64,000 nucleotides of DNA from an uncultured Geobacteraceae bacterium (GTDB lineage Bacteria; Desulfobacterota; Desulfuromonadia; Geobacterales; Pseudopelobacteraceae). The stretch spans positions 1 through 64,000 of the forward strand of contig CAIQWT010000060.1 of assembly GCA_903875605.1 (NCBI GenBank), written 5' to 3'. Below the pieces are notes generated by a model. The model made no database searches. It saw nothing but the letters and a program-made list of their open reading frames with translations, and had not been told where the DNA came from. Both the position numbers and the translations under genes were made by a program. Shown piece by piece: positions 15,358 through 23,268 of the stretch. Position 1 is the stretch's first letter. Each line of letters starts with the position of its first letter.

Positions 15358-17664
15358 ATGTCGAAAAATCTTGTCATCGTTGAATCTCCTGCCAAGGGTA
15401 AAACAATAGAAAAATTTCTGGGGCCCGATTTTAAGGTACTTGCCTCGTTCGGTCACGTTCGTGCACTGCCGAGTAAACAGGGCTCAGTGGATATCGAGAA
15501 AGGCTTTGAGCCCAAGTATCATGTGCTTCCGGAAAGCAAAAAACATCTTGACGCAATCAAGTCGGCTCTCAAAGAGGCAGACACACTGTTGCTTGCAACT
15601 GACCCCGACCGTGAAGGGGAAGCGATCTCCTGGCATCTTCTGGCTGCCCTTGGCCTGGATAAAAAAAATCCCGGTGTCAAAATCCAGCGGGTTGAGTTTC
15701 ACGAAATCACGAAAGATGCCATCCTGCATGCTGTAAAAAATCCCCGTGATATTGCACTGGATCTGGTGGACGCTCAGCAGGCCCGCTCTATTCTCGATTA
15801 CCTGGTCGGCTTTAACCTTTCGCCGTTTCTCTGGAAAAAAATCCGCTATGGCCTTTCTGCCGGACGGGTTCAATCCGTGGCGCTGCGGCTGGTCTGCGAA
15901 CGTGAAAAAGAAATCCTGGCTTTCAAAGAGCAGGAATATTGGACGATTGCCGCCCGTCTTGGTGTTGCCCCGGGGCTGGAGTTCAAGGCCGGCTTGGTGG
16001 ATGTCGGCGGCAAAAAACTCGGTAAGTTCGATATTCCGGGGGAAGATGTCGCGTTTGCGCTGAAAGCAGCCCTGCAATCTGGCAGCTACAAGGTCGAAAA
16101 AATTACCAAGACCGAAAAAAAACGGAATCCGTCACCACCTTTTACTACATCAACACTCCAGCAGGAGGCGTCGCGCAAGCTCGGTTTTTCTGCCAAAAAG
16201 ACCATGTCCACCGCACAGAAGCTCTATGAGGGGATTGATATCGGAGCCGAGGGGACAGTCGGCCTGATTACCTATATGCGTACGGACAGTGTTAACCTTT
16301 CAACGCTTGCCCTGAAAGATGCCCATGATGTTATCTCCGCAGCATACGGCAAAGAATACGCTCTTACCAAGCCGCGTATATTTAAAACCAAATCAAAAAA
16401 CGCCCAGGAAGCCCACGAAGCTGTCCGGCCGACCTATATTGCAAAAACGCCGATTGAGCTGAAGAAGTTTCTGACACCTGACCTGTATAAGCTGTATGAA
16501 CTAATCTGGAAGCGTACAGTTGCCTGCCAGATGGCCGAAGCACTTCTGGACCAGACGTCAGTTGATATCAGTGCAGAGCTCTCCGTGCCGCCTGCTGCCG
16601 GCCCTTTTGCCGGTTCAGCCAGAGCGGGACTGCGCGCCGCCGGCACAATTATCCGTTTCCCGGGTTTTATGAAGTTGTACATCGAAGGGCTTGATGATCA
16701 GGATGAGGAAAAAGAAGGGCTGTTGCCTGCCATGACCAAAGGAGCCGCGCTGAAACTTCACGAGGTCCTTCCTGAGCAGCACTTTACGCAACCGCCGCCA
16801 CGCTATTCCGAGGCGACTCTGGTCAAAACATTGGAGGAGTACGGCATCGGTCGCCCTTCGACTTTTGCATCCATCATGAACACCCTGGTAGAGAGAAAGT
16901 ACGCCCGTCTCGATAAGAAACGCTTCTTCCCTGAGGATGTCGGCATGGTGGTCAGCGACCTGTTGACAGCACATTTTGCTCAGTATGTGGATTATAACTT
17001 TACTGCCGGCCTTGAAGAGGAGCTTGATCAGGTTTCGCGCGGTGAAAAAGAGTGGAAGCCCCTTCTGAAGGAATTCTGGGAGCCGTTTATTGCACTTCTG
17101 AAACAGAAAGAGGGTGAGGTTAACAAGTCAGATCTGACCACAGAGGTGACTGAAGAGGTCTGTCCGGAATGTGGTAAATTGCTGGTCGTAAAACTCGGTA
17201 AGCGGGGTAAATTTATCGCCTGTTCCGGTTTTCAGGAAGGGTGTAAATATACCCGTAATGTCGATCAGGATGGGGTTGAGGTTGCCGAGCCAGTTGTCTC
17301 AGACGAAAAATGCGAAAAATGCAGCCAGCCGATGCTCATCAAGGATGGTCGTTTTGGTAAATATCTGGCCTGCTCCGGTTACCCAGCCTGTAAGAATATC
17401 CAGCCGCTGGTTAAGCCGCTTAACACCGGTGTGGTCTGTCCGGAATGCAAAGAAGGGCAGCTTATAGAGAAAAAATCCCGCTTCGGCAAGTTGTTCTACT
17501 CTTGTAACCAGTATCCGAAATGCAAGTTCGCCCTGTGGGATCTGCCAGTCGAAAGCCCCTGTCCCAAATGCGGTTTCCCGCTGCTGGTGAAAAAGGTTTA
17601 TAAGCGCAAAGGTGAATTTTTGAAGTGTCCCAAAGAAGGCTGTGATTACAATACCAGCGAATAA
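15358..17664 (+). CDS. topA: DNA topoisomerase I
   Basis: Type IA topoisomerase that relaxes negative supercoils. The 768-residue protein shows the TOPRIM start NLVIVESPAKGKTIEKFLG, the acidic triad ATDPDREGEAISWH, LSAGRVQSVALRLVCERE, the active-site Tyr in GLITYMRTDSVNLS, and EEYGIGRPSTFASIM. The C-terminus carries four zinc ribbons (CPECGKLL..., CEKCSQPM..., CPECKEGQ..., CPKCGFPL...), each with a second Cys pair. The ATG follows AAGGACCC. It is in one unit with dprA, and the trmFO start comes about 100 bp later, across an inverted repeat. Confidence 0.97.
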   Translation: MSKNLVIVESPAKGKTIEKFLGPDFKVLASFGHVRALPSKQGSVDIEKGFEPKYHVLPESKKHLDAIKSALKEADTLLLATDPDREGEAISWHLLAALGLDKKNPGVKIQRVEFHEITKDAILHAVKNPRDIALDLVDAQQARSILDYLVGFNLSPFLWKKIRYGLSAGRVQSVALRLVCEREKEILAFKEQEYWTIAARLGVAPGLEFKAGLVDVGGKKLGKFDIPGEDVAFALKAALQSGSYKVEKITKTEKKRNPSPPFTTSTLQQEASRKLGFSAKKTMSTAQKLYEGIDIGAEGTVGLITYMRTDSVNLSTLALKDAHDVISAAYGKEYALTKPRIFKTKSKNAQEAHEAVRPTYIAKTPIELKKFLTPDLYKLYELIWKRTVACQMAEALLDQTSVDISAELSVPPAAGPFAGSARAGLRAAGTIIRFPGFMKLYIEGLDDQDEEKEGLLPAMTKGAALKLHEVLPEQHFTQPPPRYSEATLVKTLEEYGIGRPSTFASIMNTLVERKYARLDKKRFFPEDVGMVVSDLLTAHFAQYVDYNFTAGLEEELDQVSRGEKEWKPLLKEFWEPFIALLKQKEGEVNKSDLTTEVTEEVCPECGKLLVVKLGKRGKFIACSGFQEGCKYTRNVDQDGVEVAEPVVSDEKCEKCSQPMLIKDGRFGKYLACSGYPACKNIQPLVKPLNTGVVCPECKEGQLIEKKSRFGKLFYSCNQYPKCKFALWDLPVESPCPKCGFPLLVKKVYKRKGEFLKCPKEGCDYNTSE

Positions 17665-17673
17665 ACTATTATT

Positions 17674-17744
17674 TTGAAACTCCGGGGCACTGGGGCATTG
17701 AGGTTTTTTTTTAGCCTCCGTGTCTTAGTGCCTCTGTGTTTCAA
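17674..17744. repeat. Intergenic inverted repeat, copy 1 (topA/trmFO)
   Basis: Left arm 17674-17703 begins TTGAAAC and contains GGCACT. Right arm 17715-17744 (CCTCCGTGTCTTAGTGCCTC then TGTGTTTCAA) is its imperfect complement over 30 positions. The 11-base loop is mostly T. It is the first of five members of the same repeat family in the next 11 kb and could also act as a terminator after topA. Confidence 0.75.
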
Positions 17745-17765
17745 GTCCGAAGGAATTCAATAAAA

Positions 17766-19094
17766 ATGTCTGAGAAAAACATCAATATTATCGGCGGAGG
17801 CCTTGCCGGTTGTGAAGCCGCCTGGCAGGCCGCACAGCGCGGGGTTTCAGTTGTTCTGCATGAGATGAAGCCGCAGCGTTTTTCCCCCGCCCACGAACTG
17901 CCGGGTCTGGCAGAACTGGTCTGCTCCAACTCTTTGCGCGGCATTTCGCTTGATAATGCCGTGGGCTTGCTCAAAGAGGAATTACGCCGCTGTGGTTCCC
18001 TGACAATGGAGGCTGCCGAAGCGACCAGCGTTCCGGCTGGGGGCGCTCTCGCGGTTGATCGTCAGCTCTTCTCCGCATACGTTACCGCCAAAATTGAAGA
18101 TCATCCACTGATCCGGATTGAACGGACTGAATCAACTGCTATTCCGGCAGAGGGAATAGTCATCATCGCTTCAGGTCCGCTCACCAGCGATGCGCTGGCG
18201 GTTTCGCTCGCGGACTTGACCGGTGACCGATTGTACTTCTACGATGCGATTGCTCCGATTGTTGCTGCAGATTCACTTGACATGACTAAGGTTTTTGCCG
18301 CGTCGCGCTATGGCAAGGGGGATGGCGATGACTATCTCAACTGTCCGCTAAACGAGGAAGAATATTTGAAATTTGTTGATGAGTTAAATCGTGGCGAAAA
18401 AGTTCCAGCACGTGATTTTGAGAAAGTTGTTCACTTTGAAGGGTGTATGCCGGTTGAGGAGCTTGCGTCGCGAGGTGTTGAAACCCTCCGTTTCGGTTCG
18501 ATGAAGCCGGTCGGGCTTACCGATCCGAACACTGGTCATGAAGCCCATGCAGTTATACAGCTGCGTGCTGAAAATCGCGAAAAAACAATGTATAACCTTG
18601 TCGGCTTTCAAACTAAGCTGACCTGGCCTGAACAACGGCGGGTTTTTCGTCTGATTCCAGGGTTGGAGGGCGCTGAATTTGTTCGTCTTGGTTCAATGCA
18701 TCGCAATACGTTCATCAATTCACCAGCTCTACTGGATGTAACTCAGCAGCTGAAAAGCGACCCGCGTATTTTCTTTGCCGGACAGATTACCGGCGTGGAA
18801 GGGTATGTGGAATCGGCTGCCAGTGGTTTTCTGGCCGGAATGGCTGCTGTGAATCTCATTCAGGAGCTGCCGATTTCGGTGCCGCCTGCGGAGACGGCGC
18901 TGGGGGCCCTGATGCATCATATTACCAACGCCGATACAAAACATTTTCAGCCGATGAATGTCAATTACGGGCTCTTTCCGGAACTGCCGGGGAGGATCAA
19001 GAAGAAGGAACGTCGCCAGAAGTTGGCAGAGCGGGCACTGGTGGCATTGGATGAGTGGAAAAACGGTATAAACACTGAGACACAGAGGCACTAA
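17766..19094 (+). CDS. trmFO: TrmFO, folate-dependent tRNA m5U54 methyltransferase
   Basis: Flavoprotein that methylates U54 in the T-loop of tRNAs using methylenetetrahydrofolate. The 442-residue protein starts [20 protein letters not shown] (FAD-binding GxGxxG) and has CSNSLRG near residue 50, [30 protein letters not shown] and [10 protein letters not shown]. The frame runs ten codons further upstream, but GAAGGA before the ATG at 17766 and family alignment favour this start. The last codons (NTETQRH) are encoded by the left arm of repeat copy 2, so the repeat has apparently overwritten or extended the native C-terminus. Confidence 0.95.
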   Translation: MSEKNINIIGGGLAGCEAAWQAAQRGVSVVLHEMKPQRFSPAHELPGLAELVCSNSLRGISLDNAVGLLKEELRRCGSLTMEAAEATSVPAGGALAVDRQLFSAYVTAKIEDHPLIRIERTESTAIPAEGIVIIASGPLTSDALAVSLADLTGDRLYFYDAIAPIVAADSLDMTKVFAASRYGKGDGDDYLNCPLNEEEYLKFVDELNRGEKVPARDFEKVVHFEGCMPVEELASRGVETLRFGSMKPVGLTDPNTGHEAHAVIQLRAENREKTMYNLVGFQTKLTWPEQRRVFRLIPGLEGAEFVRLGSMHRNTFINSPALLDVTQQLKSDPRIFFAGQITGVEGYVESAASGFLAGMAAVNLIQELPISVPPAETALGALMHHITNADTKHFQPMNVNYGLFPELPGRIKKKERRQKLAERALVALDEWKNGINTETQRH

Positions 19095-19203
19095 AAAGAC
19101 ACAGAAAACTTTGGAACACTACTAAAACAGTTTGTAATCGGAAGTTGTTTTGTTTACCATTGATTTATGCTTGCATTTCTCTGTGTCTCAGAGTCTCTGT
19201 GTT
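19071..19203. repeat. Intergenic inverted repeat, copy 2 (trmFO/GlcF-like)
   Basis: Left arm AACACTGAGACACAGAGGCAC at 19071-19091 and right arm starting CTCTGTGTCTCAGAG and ending TCTCTGTGTT at 19179-19203 are imperfect complements about 90 bp apart. The left arm overlaps the last codons of trmFO and the right arm stops 20 bp before the next start codon. Confidence 0.75.
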
Positions 19204-19222
19204 AAAGAAGGAAGGCCTTCAA

Positions 19223-20506
19223 ATGTCTGACCAAAATATCGATCCACTCAAACGGGTTGAAGATCAACTTAAAAAATGTGTCAAGTGCGGTGCCTGCCGA
19301 CAGAACTGCCCGGCTTTTACGGCGTTTCAGCGAGAACCAGCGGTAGCTCGCGGCAAAGTGGCACTTGCCCAGCATGTCCTGGCGGATGATATTGCTCTGG
19401 ACGACCAGACTTATCTGGCCATGTCTAAGTGCCTTCTCTGCGGCAGTTGCGTTGATAAATGTCCCAACGATGTGCCGACTGATGAAATCGTAATAGCTGC
19501 AAGAGAATCTCTAGCGCAAAAACGTGGCCTGACTACATTCCATGCCGCTGTCGGTCAGGTGATCAAGAGCAGAGCCCGCATGAAGATGGGGGCTAAAGTG
19601 GCTTCAATTCTGGGTCCGCTCTTCTTTAAAAAAGTTCCGGAAACCTCCGGCCTTCGCTTGCGTTTTCCTGCGCCTTTTGTCGGAACTAAGCGCTTCATTC
19701 CCGCCATTGCCAAAAACAGTTTTATTGATCAGCATCCTGAAGTAATACCGGGAGAACCGGGTAAGCCGCGCATCGCATTTTTTGTCGGCTGCATGACCAA
19801 CTTTGTGTACACGGATGTTGGCGAGGCGACCCTGGCGCTGTTTCGGCATCTTGGCTGTACGATAATTATCCCTAAAGGGCAGCAGTGCTGCGGACTGCCG
19901 GGAATGTCCGGCGGTGATCTTGCCACGGTGCGTGATCTGGCCGAAAAAAACCTGAAGGAATTTGAAAAATACGAAGTAGATTATGTCATGAGTGCATGCG
20001 CTACCTGCGGCGGTGCTCTGCATCGCCTTTATCCGCTTGTCGTTGGGAAACGTAATCCGGAGCTGCGTGAACGTCTTGACGCGCTGGCGAAAAAGACCGT
20101 GGACGCATCACAGTTGCTGCGCCAGTTGGGACTTGATCCGACAGAGACCGGTGGCGGCGAAGGAATTCGCATCACCTATCACGACCCGTGCCACTTGCGT
20201 ACGCGCGGCGTAGCTAAACAGCCGCGGGAACTGCTACAGGCGACACCAGGGGTTGAACTTGTAGAGATGGAGGGGGCAGACAAATGCTGCGGTCTTGGAG
20301 GTACCTTCAATGTGTATCACTATGACTCCTCCATGGACATCAATAACGGGAAGAGTGAAGCAATCGTGGCCACCGGAGCAGAGGCCGTTGCAACCGGATG
20401 CCCCGGCTGTATGATGCAGTTGTCTGACGGGTTAAAGCAGCATGGCTCGAATGTTGAGGTGGTGCATATATTACAGCTGCTGGCGCGTAGAATCAAACCG
20501 CGCTAA
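19223..20506 (+). CDS. GlcF-like Fe-S oxidoreductase subunit (CCG-domain protein)
   Basis: A 427-residue electron-transfer subunit. Two 4Fe-4S ferredoxin motifs lie near the N-terminus (CVKCGACRQNCP, CLLCGSCVDKCPND), followed by two cysteine-rich CCG domains (CCGLPGMSGG with the CATCGG block, and CCGLGGTFNVYHY with CPGCMMQL). This is the architecture of GlcF, the partner of an FAD-linked glycolate or lactate dehydrogenase (GlcD/LldE type). The frame extends to 19145, but the GGAAGG box precedes the ATG at 19223. No GlcD-like gene is adjacent, so the partner is elsewhere. Substrate unassigned. Confidence 0.85.
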   Translation: MSDQNIDPLKRVEDQLKKCVKCGACRQNCPAFTAFQREPAVARGKVALAQHVLADDIALDDQTYLAMSKCLLCGSCVDKCPNDVPTDEIVIAARESLAQKRGLTTFHAAVGQVIKSRARMKMGAKVASILGPLFFKKVPETSGLRLRFPAPFVGTKRFIPAIAKNSFIDQHPEVIPGEPGKPRIAFFVGCMTNFVYTDVGEATLALFRHLGCTIIIPKGQQCCGLPGMSGGDLATVRDLAEKNLKEFEKYEVDYVMSACATCGGALHRLYPLVVGKRNPELRERLDALAKKTVDASQLLRQLGLDPTETGGGEGIRITYHDPCHLRTRGVAKQPRELLQATPGVELVEMEGADKCCGLGGTFNVYHYDSSMDINNGKSEAIVATGAEAVATGCPGCMMQLSDGLKQHGSNVEVVHILQLLARRIKPR

Positions 20507-20574
20507 GTTGTTCAGCCAAAGTAAACAGTATTTTACCCGCACTGTTGTTTTTTGTTTGCGGTGAAGGAATTTTA

Positions 20575-20602
20575 TTGACATTATAAAACAAATTGTATAC
20601 AA
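20575..20602 (+). promoter_or_regulatory. Promoter with overlapping palindrome upstream of XRE-cupin gene
   Basis: TTGACA at 20575-20580 is followed 12 bp later by the perfect 10-bp palindrome TTGTATACAA at 20593-20602, whose inner TATACA could be the -10 at 15-bp spacing. The position is what an autoregulatory operator would need. The rest of the 142-bp gap after the GlcF-like gene shows nothing else. Confidence 0.45.
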
Positions 20603-20648
20603 AACCCGCACTGAAACCGAGTTTTACTTTTAATTGTCAGGGGTTTGA

Positions 20649-21212
20649 ATGCGCGAATTCAACATCGGGGCTAAAATAAAGAAGCTCCGCCTTTCAAAAA
20701 AACTGACCCTCCAGGCCGTCGCCAAAGAGACTGGTTTTTCTCCTGCTCTCATTTCCCAGATCGAGAATAATAATGTTTCTCCTCCTATAGCTACCCTTTC
20801 CAGAATTGCAAAGTTTTTTGATGTAAAAATAGGTGTTTTCTTCACTGAAGATGAGGAAGAATGTCGTTTTGAAGTCGTCCGCTCTCACGAACGTAAAACA
20901 ATCCATCGCGTCATATCCAAAGCCGGTACCAGTCAGGGCTATTCCTACGAATCACTTTCATTTCACAAGCAAAATAAAAAGATGGAACCATTCCTGCTCT
21001 CCATTACCGAAAAAGCACTTGAAGAGAACACCTACAGCCACGACGGAGAAGAATTCCTTTTTGTCATGAAAGGGGCTGCAGAGTTAGTACTCGACGACAA
21101 GCGTATCGTTCTGGAGGAGGGGGACTGCGTTTATTTTGATTCATCATTAAAGCACCGCCTGCTTTCAAAGGATGGTAGCGAGGTAAAAGTACTGGCTGTT
21201 GTCACTCGCTGA
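20649..21212 (+). CDS. XRE-family regulator with C-terminal cupin sensor domain
   Basis: A 187-residue transcription factor. Residues 8-62 are an HTH_3 domain (IGAKIKKLRLSKKLTLQAVAKETGFSPALISQIENN in overlapping pieces), then a linker. From about 108 a cupin_2 barrel appears with YSHDGEEFLFVMKG and LEEGDCVYFDSSLKHRL, a small-ligand sensor. Regulators with this layout often control carboxylic-acid or amino-acid catabolism next door. Here the next gene, 171 bp downstream on the same strand, starts the propionyl/methylmalonyl-CoA cluster. A role in regulating that cluster is an inference; the palindrome seen upstream of this gene is not repeated before the carboxylase gene. Confidence 0.85.
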   Translation: MREFNIGAKIKKLRLSKKLTLQAVAKETGFSPALISQIENNNVSPPIATLSRIAKFFDVKIGVFFTEDEEECRFEVVRSHERKTIHRVISKAGTSQGYSYESLSFHKQNKKMEPFLLSITEKALEENTYSHDGEEFLFVMKGAAELVLDDKRIVLEEGDCVYFDSSLKHRLLSKDGSEVKVLAVVTR

Positions 21213-21246
21213 TTTTGGAAACAAGGCAGCTGAAAAGCTCCAAATT

Positions 21247-21285
21247 CATGACCCTGAACCTTTGAATCCGGGGTCATGTCTCTTT
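21247..21285 (+). terminator. Hairpin terminator after the XRE-cupin gene
   Basis: CATGACCC at 21247-21254 pairs with GGGTCATG at 21271-21278 across a 16-base loop and is followed by TCTCTTTCT. It separates the regulator from the carboxylase cluster. Confidence 0.5.
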
Positions 21286-21383
21286 CTGCTCCAATAAAAT
21301 AGAGTATTGCAAATATATGCTGATTCTAAACGTACTTTTCTCACTGCAGCACGATAATCAAAATAACTGGAAGGATGGCGAAG

Positions 21384-23108
21384 ATGTCAAAAACTGCAAT
21401 TAAACCATCACTGAAAAACCCGTTCGCGCCGGCTGAAACTCTTGAATTTATGATTCCAGGTGAAATACCTGGAAAAAAGGGTGGCTACGAAGAGGCTATG
21501 CACGCAGGTCACGACCTGATTCAGCGCCCCATCAAGTCGGTCAGTATCGCTCAGATCGAAAAACAGCACTTCAAAAAGCGTATGACAGTATGGGAACGTC
21601 TCCGTGTATTAACGGAAAACGAGCCCAATGTCCTGTTCCAGAACTGGGGTAAAAACCTGGACGGAGCTTCACTTGTAACCGGAATACTCAATGTGAATGG
21701 CCGTGATGTAGCCGTTTATGGTCACGATTTTACAGTTCGCGCCGGTTCCATCGATGCTACCAATGGTCGCAAGCTTGCTTTGCTTTTTCAGATGGCCGGA
21801 GAAAAAGGCATTCCGCTGATCGGTATGAATGACTCTGCCGGAGCGTTTGTTCCTGCCGGTGTCGGTGGTCTGGATGGTTATGCCGAGGCTTTCACCGCAC
21901 TGCGCAAAATTAGCGGAGTTGTCCCCTCTATTATGTGCATGTTCGGATTCAATGCCGGCGGCGGCAGTTATCTTCCCCGTCAGGGTAGTTTTCTGATCCA
22001 GCCGCAGGATACTTTTTTTGGCTTGACCGGACCTGGTGTAGTCAAGTCTGTTCTGGGTGAGGACGTGACTCCTGAAGATCTGGGTGGCCCTAAAGTTCAT
22101 AGCCAGTCAGGTGTTGCCGATATAACGGCCGAAGACGAGGTAGATGCTCTGCGTACTGCACTGCAGCTGCTTTCCTATCTCCCTGACAATAACAGCGTTA
22201 TGTCACGCTTCAGGGAAACCACTGATCCTTTGGATCGCAAAACCTGGGAAATCAACACTCTGCTGAAAAAAGCGTTCAATTCTCCGACAGGTTTTAATAC
22301 GCCTTTCGATGTATCCATCATGATTCAGCAGATATGTGATCATGGTGATTACTTTGAACTGCAACGTGACCGCGCTCGTGAGGCCGTTACCGCACTAGGG
22401 CGTCTCGGAGGCAATGTTGTCGGTTTTGTTGCTAACAATAGCGCTGTTTCATCCGGTCAGATTACAGTAGACTCCGCTTACAAAATTGCCCGTTTCAACC
22501 GATTCTGCAATATCTACAATATTCCGATGATATTCATGGAAGACACCACCGGATTCCTGCCTGGTCGCGAGCAGGAAGGTCGCGGCATTGTTCAGGCGGG
22601 TCGGGCAATGCTTGATTCCATCGTAGACATCAGAACTCCGCGTATCCTGTTAATCATCCGTAATGCATACGGCGGTGCATATGCATCTTACAACAACTAC
22701 CCTACCGGAGCGGATCTGGTACTGGCGCTTCCAACAACACGCCTTGCCGTTATGGGGCCTGCTGGTAAAGAGTTTGTTTATAAGGACGAAGTTCGCAAAA
22801 TGCGTGCTGCCGTTAACGATCGTATAAAGCATGGCGTTCAAGAACGTGTTGCGGCTGGTATGTCGCCTGGTGAGGCGAAGATAGATGCCGAAAAGGATGC
22901 TGCCGACTGGCTGAAAATCGAGGATGCCGCATTGAATATGCGCTATGAAAAAGAGCTTATGAACCCGAAAGAGGGTCTGGCACTTGGCTCTATCTCATCT
23001 CTTGTAATGCCTACCGACCTGCGCAAGGTGTTAGGCGAGAATATGAACTTCTTCCTGCGTCATTACAAAGCCGGACCGATGCAGGCAGTTCAACGCGAAT
23101 TTCATTAA
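21384..23108 (+). CDS. Acyl-CoA (propionyl-CoA/methylmalonyl-CoA) carboxyltransferase subunit
   Basis: A 574-residue carboxyltransferase with both halves of the crotonase-like fold. It shows [11 protein letters not shown] near the N-terminus, [22 protein letters not shown], the oxyanion segment [17 protein letters not shown], and in the second half [19 protein letters not shown] and [14 protein letters not shown] with MGPAGKEF. It transfers carboxyl between biotin and an acyl-CoA. Mutase and epimerase downstream point to propionyl-CoA. The ATG at 21384 has AAGGA at proper distance, whereas the ATG at 21375 abuts it. Compared with classical PccB it has an extra N-terminal 40 residues. Confidence 0.88.
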   Translation: MSKTAIKPSLKNPFAPAETLEFMIPGEIPGKKGGYEEAMHAGHDLIQRPIKSVSIAQIEKQHFKKRMTVWERLRVLTENEPNVLFQNWGKNLDGASLVTGILNVNGRDVAVYGHDFTVRAGSIDATNGRKLALLFQMAGEKGIPLIGMNDSAGAFVPAGVGGLDGYAEAFTALRKISGVVPSIMCMFGFNAGGGSYLPRQGSFLIQPQDTFFGLTGPGVVKSVLGEDVTPEDLGGPKVHSQSGVADITAEDEVDALRTALQLLSYLPDNNSVMSRFRETTDPLDRKTWEINTLLKKAFNSPTGFNTPFDVSIMIQQICDHGDYFELQRDRAREAVTALGRLGGNVVGFVANNSAVSSGQITVDSAYKIARFNRFCNIYNIPMIFMEDTTGFLPGREQEGRGIVQAGRAMLDSIVDIRTPRILLIIRNAYGGAYASYNNYPTGADLVLALPTTRLAVMGPAGKEFVYKDEVRKMRAAVNDRIKHGVQERVAAGMSPGEAKIDAEKDAADWLKIEDAALNMRYEKELMNPKEGLALGSISSLVMPTDLRKVLGENMNFFLRHYKAGPMQAVQREFH

Positions 23109-23124
23109 ACAGAACAGCCTGCAA

Positions 23125-23224
23125 ACAGAGAGGCACAGAGACACGGAGAAACGCAAAATGCTTTTTGGGCTATCCAAAAAAACTTCATGCTTTTTAGCCC
23201 TGGTTTCCTCAGTGTCGCCGTGTT
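23125..23224. repeat. Intergenic inverted repeat, copy 3 (carboxyltransferase/biotin carboxylase)
   Basis: Left arm ACAGAGAGGCACAGAGACAC plus GGAGAAAC at 23125-23151 and right arm GTTTCCTCAGTGTCGCCG plus TGTT at 23202-23224. An inner pair GGGCT/AGCCC with A-run and T-run extends the foldback. Same family as copies 1, 2, 4 and 5. Confidence 0.72.
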
Positions 23225-23268
23225 AATTGAGTTAATAACTATCCGACAAGATTGGAGATATTGAGACC

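Noticed and set aside
15484..16077. 197-codon open frame on the minus strand inside topA
   Set aside because: It is fully antisense to a strongly conserved topA region, has no ribosome site or family motif, and mirrors the topA codon pattern.
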